64,000 nt of DNA from Lentzea californiensis (GTDB lineage: Bacteria; Actinomycetota; Actinomycetes; Mycobacteriales; Pseudonocardiaceae), in NCBI RefSeq assembly GCF_024648825.1, contig NZ_JANBBE010000021.1, positions 23,488 through 87,487 on the forward strand, in the 5' to 3' direction. Below the pieces are notes generated by a model. It did no database searches. It saw nothing but the letters and a program-made list of their open reading frames with translations, and was not told the DNA's origin. Shown here one piece after another: positions 8,278-14,748 of this stretch (its first letter is position 1; every line of letters begins with the position of its first letter). The position numbers and the translations under genes are program-made.

Positions 8278-8291
8278 ATAATCGCCATTAT
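8278..8291. repeat. ATAAT-N4-ATTAT palindrome, copy 2
   Basis: ATAATCGCCATTAT repeats the architecture of 7989-8002 with identical 5-base arms. It is about 200 bases upstream of the recombinase gene. The pair could be operator sites, recombinase core sites or AT-rich unwinding sites; the sequence does not decide between these. Confidence 0.45.
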
Positions 8292-8491
8292 CCAGCAAAG
8301 AACAGGTACTGAGACCCGCGCATTCACGCCGCCCGTGCACCAACCTCGCAGAAACCTTCCGGCGACGCGCTGCAACGCTGCCCCGCCACCGGATGACGAT
8401 CCACGCCGCGCGCTGACCTGCGCTTGCGGAGTCCTCCGCCCTTCCTCGTGCACGAGGGTCGAGCAGCACTCCCCTCCCCTGTACCGCCGCC

Positions 8492-9490
8492 GTGTCCGGG
8501 ATTGTCGGTGGTGTGCGGTACAAGATCCATATGCACGTGCTCGCCGCTCAGGACGCCTTCTTCCTCGCCCGCCGGACTCGCAAGGACTCGCCGCACACAA
8601 CGGCGGCCTACCAGCGGGATCTGGCCGGCGTGAACACGCTCCTGGCCGAGACCCTCTCCTGTCCCGTCGAGGACCTGGTCGTCGCTCAGCTGACCGGTGC
8701 GAACCTGCGTGAGGCGTTCGGGGTGTTCGCGGACGGCCATGCCAAGAGTTCGGTGCTGCGGGCGTGGTCGACGTGGAACCAGTTCCTGACGTTCTGCGTG
8801 GCCGAGGACCTGATCGCCGGTAATCCGATGGGTGCGGTGGCTCGTCCCAAGACGCCTCCGCTGGTGCCGAAGCCGTTGCGGGGTGAGGACACGCCTGAGC
8901 AGTTGCTGACGGCCGCGGCGGAGGGGGCGCGCAAGGGGCGTGATCCGTGGCCGGAGCGGGATGTGCTGGTGATCGCGCTGGGGCTGGTGGCGGGGTTGCG
9001 CAGTGCCGAGATGCGGACGCTGACGCTGGCGAGCATCGTCGGGCGTGAGGGTGATCAGCGGTTGCACGTGCGGGGCAAGGGGAACCGGGATCGCAGTGTT
9101 CCGATCGAGCCGCCGATGGAGCGGATCGTGGACGCGTATCTGAAGAGTTGCCGGCAGCGGTTTCCTCAGGGGCGTTTTGACCGGGAGTCGGCGTTGTTGC
9201 GGGATCGGCACGGTGAGCCGATCGGGCGTGGTGGGCTGGAGTACCTGGTGAAGTCGTGTTTCCGGTGGGCGGGGTTGAACGACAGGGTGCCGACGGGGGC
9301 GAATCTGCACGCGTTGCGGCACACGTTCGCGACGCGGCTGGCGGAGGACGGGGCGTCGGCGAGCGAGATCATGGCGTTGCTGGGGCATGCGAGTCTGGCG
9401 ACGAGTCAGAACTACATCGAGGCGACGGCGCGGGAGCGGCGGGCGGCGGTGGCGAGCAACAGGACGTATCGGGCGCTCAAGGACATCTAG
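8492..9490 (+). CDS. Tyrosine recombinase/integrase (XerC/D-like)
   Basis: The 332-residue protein has an N-terminal SAM-like core-binding domain (about 20-115, DAFFLARRTRKDSPHTTAAY) and a C-terminal catalytic domain. All catalytic residues are visible: Arg in GLRSAEMRTL, the HALRHTFATRL box with H-x-x-R, the LLGHASLATSQNYI box with His, and the nucleophile Tyr in QNYIEA. Size and lack of extra domains resemble chromosomal Xer-type or small integrases. Start may be ATG 8492 or 8531 (MHVLAAQDAFFL), the latter fitting Xer alignments better. It lies just upstream of the Ku/LigD genes in the same direction. No other integrative-element genes are near. Confidence 0.85.
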   Translation: MSGIVGGVRYKIHMHVLAAQDAFFLARRTRKDSPHTTAAYQRDLAGVNTLLAETLSCPVEDLVVAQLTGANLREAFGVFADGHAKSSVLRAWSTWNQFLTFCVAEDLIAGNPMGAVARPKTPPLVPKPLRGEDTPEQLLTAAAEGARKGRDPWPERDVLVIALGLVAGLRSAEMRTLTLASIVGREGDQRLHVRGKGNRDRSVPIEPPMERIVDAYLKSCRQRFPQGRFDRESALLRDRHGEPIGRGGLEYLVKSCFRWAGLNDRVPTGANLHALRHTFATRLAEDGASASEIMALLGHASLATSQNYIEATARERRAAVASNRTYRALKDI

Positions 9491-9613
9491 CGGTGCTCCA
9501 CTGTTGTGCGGGACGCTCGGTGGGGTCGTGTGGGCCGGGGGTCGCTCAGTTGCCGGATCGTTAGGCCGAGTGGGTGACCTGGTGGTGCGAAAACCGCATT
9601 TCAGGGGTACCCA

Positions 9614-10441
9614 ATGAGAATGAGATCCGTGTGGCGTGGGGCCATCTCCTTCGGGTTGGTGACGATCGCCGTGCGCCTTTACTCGGCTGTCGAGGAGCAC
9701 GACTTCCGTTTCAACCAGGTGCATCGTGCGGACGGTGGGCGCATCAAGTACAAGCGCGTCTGTTCGGTGTGCGGTGAAGAGGTGGAGTACTCGGAGATCA
9801 CCAAGGGCTATGAGCTGGACGACGGCCGGATGGTGATCATGGAGAACGAGGACTTCGAGAAGTTGCCGGTGAAGACCGACAAGTCGATCGACGTGCTGGA
9901 GTTCGTGCCGGTGGAGGAGATCGATCCGATCTACTTCCAGAAGACGTACTACCTGGAGCCGGACAAGGCGGCGGCGCGGCCTTATGTGTTGTTGCGGGAT
10001 GCCCTCGTCAAGACGGGTCAGCTGGCGGTCGTGAAGATCACGATCCGGCAGAAGGAGACGCTGGCGACGATCCGGGCGCGTGATGACGTGCTGGTGATGC
10101 ACACGATGTTGTGGCCGGACGAGATCCGCAAGGCGGAGTTCGACTTCCTGGACTCCGACGTGGAGGTGCGGCCGCAGGAGTTGAAGATGGCGACGTCGCT
10201 GGTGGAGTCGATGGCGGGTGACTTCGATCCGGACACGTTCACCGACGACTACCGGGACGCGCTGGAGAAGGTGATCGCGGCGAAGGCGGAGGGTGCGGAG
10301 TTGCCCGAGCAGCCGGAGGCCGAGGAGAAGGGCGATGTCATCGATCTGATGACGGCTCTGGAGCGCAGTGTGGAGAAGGCGAAGGCGGGGCGGAAGGGCG
10401 AGAAGAAGGCGCCGCCGAAGAAGAAGGCCTCGTCGGCGTAG
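9614..10441 (+). CDS. ku: Ku protein, DNA end-binding
   Basis: This 275-residue bacterial Ku forms a homodimeric ring that threads onto double-strand break ends in non-homologous end joining and recruits LigD. It opens with the family N-terminus RSVWRGAISFGLVTIAVRLY. It also contains the CSVCGEEVEY cysteine pair, the bridge-region YFQKTYYLEPD and the LRDAL-KTGQLAV helix. The lysine-rich tail (about 250-275, ending KKAPPKKKASSA) resembles the basic C-terminal extensions of actinobacterial Ku that bind DNA. ATG 9614 lacks a strong ribosome site. The stop abuts the ATG of the ligase gene, so the end-joining genes form one operon. Confidence 0.95.
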   Translation: MRMRSVWRGAISFGLVTIAVRLYSAVEEHDFRFNQVHRADGGRIKYKRVCSVCGEEVEYSEITKGYELDDGRMVIMENEDFEKLPVKTDKSIDVLEFVPVEEIDPIYFQKTYYLEPDKAAARPYVLLRDALVKTGQLAVVKITIRQKETLATIRARDDVLVMHTMLWPDEIRKAEFDFLDSDVEVRPQELKMATSLVESMAGDFDPDTFTDDYRDALEKVIAAKAEGAELPEQPEAEEKGDVIDLMTALERSVEKAKAGRKGEKKAPPKKKASSA

Positions 10442-11884
10442 ATGGCCGGGCTCGACGAGTACCGGCGCAAGAGGGATCCGGCGAGGACGCCGGAGCCCGT
10501 TCCGAGTGCGGACGTGTTGCCGAAGGGTGACAACGACACGTTCGTGATCCAGGAGCACCACGCGAGCAGCCTGCATTGGGATGTGCGGCTGGAGCGTGAC
10601 GGGGTTTTGGTGTCGTGGGCGGTGCCGAAGGGTTTGCCGCCGACGACGGATGTGGTGCGGCTGGCTGTGCACACCGAGGACCATCCGCTGGAGTACGCGC
10701 AGTTCTCCGGGGAGATCCCGAAGGGTGAGTACGGCGGCGGTGAGATGTTCATCTGGGATCGCGGCCGCTATGAGACGGTGAAGTGGTCGGACCGCGAGGT
10801 CGATGTGATCTTGCACGGTGGCCGGGTGCGGGGTCAGTTCGTGTTCTTCCGTTCGGGCAAGGACGGGAAGAACTGGATGATGAAGCGCCGGCACGCTCCG
10901 GCGCGGCCGGACTGGCAGGTGTTGCCCGAGCAGCTGAAGCCGATGCTCGCTGTTCCGGGGCCTCTCCCCCACGACGATGATGATCAGTGGGCTTATGAGT
11001 TCAAGTGGGATGGCGTCCGGGCGGTTCTGAGGGTCGAGGGCGGGCGTGTTCAGGCGTGGTCGCGGGTCGGCAACGACATCACGGTCGCTTATCCGGAGTT
11101 GCAGGGCGTGGGTGAGCAGCTGGGGTCGACGGAGGCGCTGCTGGACGGGGAGATCGTCGCGTTGCAGGACGGCCGGCCGAGTTTCAGCGCGTTGCAGAAC
11201 CGGATGCACGTGACGAAGTCGGAGGCGGCTCGCCGGGCGGCGCGGCAGTATCCGGCGACGTTGTTGTTGTTCGACCTTCTGCACCTGGACGGCAGTTCCA
11301 CGATGCAGCTGCCTTTCCATCAGCGTCGTGAGTTGCTCAGGGGTCTCGAGCTGCGGGGTCCGCACTGGCTGACTCCCCCGTCCTACGACGAGGACGGGGC
11401 GTCGGTGCTGGCGGCGAGTCGTGAGCAGGGGTTGGAGGGTGTGGTCGCGAAGCGGCTGGATTCGCCTTATCAGCCGGGGACGCGGTCGCCGGTGTGGCGC
11501 AAGATCACGGACCTGCTGGCGCAGGAGGTGGTGATCGGTGGCTGGCGGATGGGTGAGGGCAAGCGTGCCGGGGTGATCGGCGCGTTGTTGCTGGGTATTC
11601 CGCAGGACGGCGGGCTGGCGTTCGCGGGGTCGGTGGGCACGGGGTTCGGCGATGCGGAGCTGGCGGTGCTGACGCCGCGGTTGAAGGCGTTGGCGCGCAA
11701 GAGGTCGCCGTTCGTGACGGAGATGCCGCGGGAGCGGTCGAGGGGCGCGAGGTGGGTGGAGCCGGAGCTGGTGGCTGAGGTGGTGTTCCGGCAGTGGACG
11801 CCGGACGGGCGGATGCGGTTTCCGGCGTGGCGCGGGTTGCGGCCGGACAAGACGCCGGAGGAGGTGCGTCGGGTTGTCGGGTGA
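10442..11884 (+). CDS. ligD: LigD-type phosphoesterase-DNA ligase (PE-LIG)
   Basis: The 480-residue protein fuses a 3'-phosphoesterase domain (about 30-155) to an ATP-dependent ligase domain (about 165-475). The phosphoesterase part has TFVIQEHHASSLHWDVRLE and the IPKGEYGGGEMFIWDRG loop. The adenylation Lys is K188 in YEFKWDGVRA; LLDGEIVAL, EGVVAKRL and WRKI represent ligase motifs III, IV and V, and the OB fold ends in RFPAWRGLR. It seals breaks after end processing in NHEJ. The polymerase domain usually fused to this protein in mycobacteria is a separate downstream gene. It starts directly after the ku stop with no gap and overlaps the polymerase gene by 11 bases. Confidence 0.92.
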   Translation: MAGLDEYRRKRDPARTPEPVPSADVLPKGDNDTFVIQEHHASSLHWDVRLERDGVLVSWAVPKGLPPTTDVVRLAVHTEDHPLEYAQFSGEIPKGEYGGGEMFIWDRGRYETVKWSDREVDVILHGGRVRGQFVFFRSGKDGKNWMMKRRHAPARPDWQVLPEQLKPMLAVPGPLPHDDDDQWAYEFKWDGVRAVLRVEGGRVQAWSRVGNDITVAYPELQGVGEQLGSTEALLDGEIVALQDGRPSFSALQNRMHVTKSEAARRAARQYPATLLLFDLLHLDGSSTMQLPFHQRRELLRGLELRGPHWLTPPSYDEDGASVLAASREQGLEGVVAKRLDSPYQPGTRSPVWRKITDLLAQEVVIGGWRMGEGKRAGVIGALLLGIPQDGGLAFAGSVGTGFGDAELAVLTPRLKALARKRSPFVTEMPRERSRGARWVEPELVAEVVFRQWTPDGRMRFPAWRGLRPDKTPEEVRRVVG

Positions 11885-12746
11885 CGCGACTGTGCGTGTC
11901 GAGGACCGGGTGTTGAAGCTGACGAACCTGGAGAAGGTGTTGTATCCGGGGTTCGGGTTCACCAAGGGTGAGGTGATCGATTACTACACCCGGATCGCGC
12001 CGGTGCTGCTGCCCCATCTGAAGGACCGTCCGGTGACGTTGAAGCGCTTCCCGAACGGGGTGGACGGGAAGTGGTTCTTCGAGAAGAACGCGGCGGAGCA
12101 CCGTCCGGAGTGGGTGCGGACGATGCGGCTGGACTCGCCGGGGAGTTCGAAGGGCAACGAGACCGTCAACTACGTGATGGTGGACGAGTTGGCGACGCTG
12201 GTGTGGCTGGCGAACCTGGCGGCGCTGGAGTTGCACGTGCCGCAGTGGACGGTGGGGCCGCGGGGTGGGAAGCGGGATCCTGATCTGCTGGTGTTCGACC
12301 TGGATCCGGGTGCGCCGGCGACGCTGGTGGAGTGTTGCCGGGTGGCGGAGCTGGTGCGGGTGGTGCTGGACGACGACGGTGTGGACTGCTGGGCGAAGAC
12401 GTCGGGCAACAAGGGGATGCAGGTGTACGCCCATGCCCCGGCGAAGGACACGTCGGAGTACGCGAAGGCGGTGGCGCAGCGGCTGGCGCAGGAGCATCCG
12501 AAGCTGATCGTGTCGACGATGGCGAAGGCGCAGCGCACCGGGAAGGTGTTCATCGACTGGTCGCAGAACAATCCGGCGAAGACGACGGTGGCGCCGTATT
12601 CGTTGCGGGCCCGGGAGCGGCCGGCGGTGTCGACGCCGGTGACGTGGGACGAGGTCGAGGACTGCGAGGTCGTGGAGGATCTGCTGTTCATCGCGGACGA
12701 GGTGCTGGAGCGGGTCGCGAGCGCGGGTGACCTGTTCGGGAGTTGA
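11874..12746 (+). CDS. ligD: LigD-type polymerase/primase domain protein (POL)
   Basis: The 290-residue archaeo-eukaryotic primase-fold polymerase of NHEJ adds ribo- or deoxynucleotides to ends and fills gaps. Conserved elements: LTNLEKVLYPGFGFTKGEV, PVTLKRFPNGVDGKWFFEKN, the metal-binding FDLDPG (D142, D144), KTSGNKGMQVYAH and FIDWSQNNPAKTTVAPYSLR. The frame requires a TTG start at 11874, with GGAGGAGG about ten bases upstream inside the ligase gene; a GTG at 11892 is the alternative. Its 11-base overlap with the PE-LIG gene implies translational coupling, so ku, PE-LIG and POL make a complete split LigD system. Confidence 0.92.
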   Translation: MSGDATVRVEDRVLKLTNLEKVLYPGFGFTKGEVIDYYTRIAPVLLPHLKDRPVTLKRFPNGVDGKWFFEKNAAEHRPEWVRTMRLDSPGSSKGNETVNYVMVDELATLVWLANLAALELHVPQWTVGPRGGKRDPDLLVFDLDPGAPATLVECCRVAELVRVVLDDDGVDCWAKTSGNKGMQVYAHAPAKDTSEYAKAVAQRLAQEHPKLIVSTMAKAQRTGKVFIDWSQNNPAKTTVAPYSLRARERPAVSTPVTWDEVEDCEVVEDLLFIADEVLERVASAGDLFGS

Positions 12747-12778
12747 TGTCCTGTCGACTGCCTAGCTGGGGGTTTGCC

Positions 12779-13332
12779 GTGGATGTCGAGCTCGCCGAAC
12801 GAGAGCGTGCGCGGGTGCTGGCGGTGTTGCCGGGTGCGGAGTGGGAGCACGTGGGGGCGGCGTCGGTGGTCGAGCTGGTGCTGGTGGTGGACGACTCCGC
12901 GGATGAGGCGTCGTACGTGCCTGCGTTGGAGGCCGCGGGGTATCGGGTGTCGGTGCGGGAGGCCTGGCACGAGCACCGGGTGTTGACGCGGCCGGGCGTC
13001 GAGGCGCACGTGTATCCACGTGGGTGCGCCGTGGTGTGCCGGCGTTGGTGCAGGCGGGCTACTACCTGCTGTTGCGGGAGCCGGGCTGGTTCGAGCACAG
13101 GGTGCTCAAGGGCACGGTGCCGAACGTGAACATGCACGTCTTCTCCCCCAGGTGTGAGGAGGTCGATCGGATGCTGGCGTTCCGGGATCGGCTGCGGTCG
13201 CACGACGCGGATCGGGAGGAGTACGAGCGGGTGAAGCGGGAGCTGGCGGTGCGGACGTGGGAGCGGGTGCAGGACTACGCGGACGCGAAGACGCGGGTGG
13301 TGCGGCGGATCACTCTGCGGGCGCTGGGCTGA
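12779..13332 (+). pseudogene. GrpB-like (UPF0157) family gene, frameshifted
   Basis: Two overlapping frames together make one GrpB-type nucleotidyltransferase-fold protein. The first (GTG 12779, or ATG 12743) encodes ERARVLAVLPGAEWEHVG, the DDSADEASYVPALEAAGY region and WHEHRVL. The second (from about 13024) begins with another PALVQAGYYLLLREPGWFEHRVL and ends with VNMHVFSPRCEEVDRMLAFRD, the usual C-terminus. The switch is near 13015-13040. The PAL-x-AGY...EHRVL unit is present twice, so the locus looks like a partial internal duplication followed by a frameshift, with the first copy lacking the normal GSTAV-PGL-AKP loop. It follows the polymerase gene on the same strand and overlaps the end of the convergent AraC gene. 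Confidence 0.6.
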
Positions 13333-14281
13333 AGCGGCGCCGGTAGTCCGACGGGGTGAGGCCGGTTTCGCGGCGCATCAGGGCGCGCAGGTTGGCGGCG
13401 GTGCCGAGGCCGGTGCGGCGGGCGACGACGTCGAAGCGCCTCTCCCCCAGTTCGATGAGCCGGCACGCGAGGGTGACGCGTTCCGCGGTGAGCCAGGCGA
13501 GCGGTGTGGTGCCGAGTTGGGCCTGGAAGCGGCGGTGCAGGGTGGCCGGGCTGACGGCGGCGCGGGCGGCCAGCGAAGTCACGGTGAGCGGGGTGTCGAG
13601 GTGGTGCTGGGCCCAGGCGAGGACGGGGGCGAGTGACTCGTCGGGCAGGTCGGGTACGGGGCGTTCGACGAACTGGCGCTGGCCTCCGTCGCGGTGGGCG
13701 GCGAAGACGAGGCGGCGGCTGACGGAGCTGGCGATCTCGGCGCCGTGGTCGCGGCGGACGAGGTGCAGGCCGAGGTCGAGGGCGGCGGCGCTGCCGGCGG
13801 AGGTGAGGATGTCGCCGTCGTCGACGAACAGGACGTCGGGTTCGAGGTGCACCGCGGGGAAGCGGGTGCGGAAGTCGTCGGCCCACTGCCAGTGGGCGGT
13901 GGCGCGGCGGCCGTCGAGGACGCCGGCTTCGGCGAGGGTGAAGGCGCCGCTGCAGAACCCGACGAGGCGTGCGCCGCGGGTGTGGGCGCGGCGGATGGCG
14001 TCGAGGACCTCGGGGCGTCTGGGTGCGTCGACGTTGGGGCGGTTGGGGACGATGAGGGTGTCGGCGGTGTCGGCGGCGCCGAGGTCCGCGACGCCGGTGA
14101 GGGTGAAGAAGCCGTCGCGCATCGCCGTGTGCGGTTCGGGTGAGCAGAGGCGGAAGTCGTAGAGGTGGCCGCCGATCTCGGGGCGGTGCAGGCCGAAGAC
14201 CTCGGTGGCGCAGCCGAGTTCGAACGGGTTGGAGTTCTCGTCGACGATGACGACGACGCGGTGCGAGGATTCTTGCGGCAT
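13310..14281 (-). CDS. GlxA-type AraC family regulator (DJ-1/PfpI fused)
   Basis: This 323-residue regulator has an N-terminal DJ-1/PfpI (class I glutamine amidotransferase-like) domain (about 8-180; VVVIVDENSNPFELG, nucleophile-elbow-like LVGFCSGAFTLAEAGVLDG). A C-terminal AraC double helix-turn-helix follows (about 215-315; LTVTSLAARAAVSPATLHRRF and FDVVARRTGLGTAANLRALMRR). Such GlxA-like proteins activate neighbouring catabolic genes. The cupin gene 53 bases away on the other strand is the obvious target. The elbow Cys is kept, but proteolytic activity is not expected in this family. Confidence 0.88.
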   Translation of the reverse strand: MPQESSHRVVVIVDENSNPFELGCATEVFGLHRPEIGGHLYDFRLCSPEPHTAMRDGFFTLTGVADLGAADTADTLIVPNRPNVDAPRRPEVLDAIRRAHTRGARLVGFCSGAFTLAEAGVLDGRRATAHWQWADDFRTRFPAVHLEPDVLFVDDGDILTSAGSAAALDLGLHLVRRDHGAEIASSVSRRLVFAAHRDGGQRQFVERPVPDLPDESLAPVLAWAQHHLDTPLTVTSLAARAAVSPATLHRRFQAQLGTTPLAWLTAERVTLACRLIELGERRFDVVARRTGLGTAANLRALMRRETGLTPSDYRRRFSPAPAE

Positions 14282-14334
14282 GTGCGATTCCTAGCACTCA
14301 CGCCCGGTCGGTGTCACAGGCCAGGCTCATCGGC

Positions 14335-14721
14335 ATGAACCCCATCGCCCTGGACGACGCCCTGGCCTCGTTCGACGCTCTGTGGAGCCCGCGGATCGTC
14401 ACCCGTGTCAACGACTACGACGTGCGCGTCACGAAGGTGCGGGGTGAGCACGTCTGGCACGTGCACGACGACACCGACGAGTTCTTCCTCGTCCTGGACG
14501 GTGAGCTGCGCATCGGGCTGCGGGAAGCAGGCGGCGAGCGCACGGTCGTGCTGCCCCAGGGCTCGGTGTTCACCGTGCCGAGGGGGACGTTCCACAAGCC
14601 GTCGTCCCCGGACGGTGCGCGGATCCTGCTGTTCGAGCCCTCCGGGACCTCGACGGTCGGCGACCGGCACGACGAGGTCCCGGAGCACGTGGACGCGACC
14701 ACCGGCCACGAACTGGGCTGA
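14335..14721 (+). CDS. Cupin domain protein
   Basis: This 128-residue single cupin has the two conserved motifs: HVWHVHDDTDEFFLVLDGEL (the HxH...E...G pattern with metal ligands) and PRGTFHKPSSPDGARILLF (the later P-x-G-x-x-H). Such small cupins act as metal-dependent dioxygenases, isomerases or sugar-binding sensors. ATG 14335 is chosen; an in-frame GTG at 14311 would add eight residues. It is divergent from the GlxA-type regulator and ends in a terminator hairpin shared with the convergent vWA gene. Confidence 0.8.
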   Translation: MNPIALDDALASFDALWSPRIVTRVNDYDVRVTKVRGEHVWHVHDDTDEFFLVLDGELRIGLREAGGERTVVLPQGSVFTVPRGTFHKPSSPDGARILLFEPSGTSTVGDRHDEVPEHVDATTGHELG

Positions 14722-14742
14722 CGCCACCGGGGCGTCAGCCCA
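14714..14742. terminator. Bidirectional terminator-like hairpin
   Basis: TGGGCTGACGCC (14714-14725) and GGCGTCAGCCCA (14731-14742) are perfect 12-bp complementary arms with a five-base loop, overlapping the cupin stop codon and lying just beyond the 3' end of the convergent vWA gene. No U-run follows, as is common in actinomycete terminators. Confidence 0.7.
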
Positions 14743-14748
14743 GCGAGG

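Larger units (their letters stand above)
7763..8491. other. Long non-coding gap before the recombinase
   Basis: About 730 bases with no convincing gene on either strand. Open frames here lack codon bias and homology. The gap holds an inverted repeat at 7921-7963, two AT-rich palindromes at 7989 and 8278, and a marked fall in GC around 7980-8002 and 8270-8300. It also coincides with the change of top-strand composition from C-rich to G-rich. Confidence 0.6.

Noticed and set aside
8324..11965. 1213-codon open frame on the minus strand opposite the recombinase, ku and ligase genes
   Set aside because: It is antisense to well-supported NHEJ genes, has Arg/His/Pro-rich composition typical of GC-rich shadow frames, and matches no domain.
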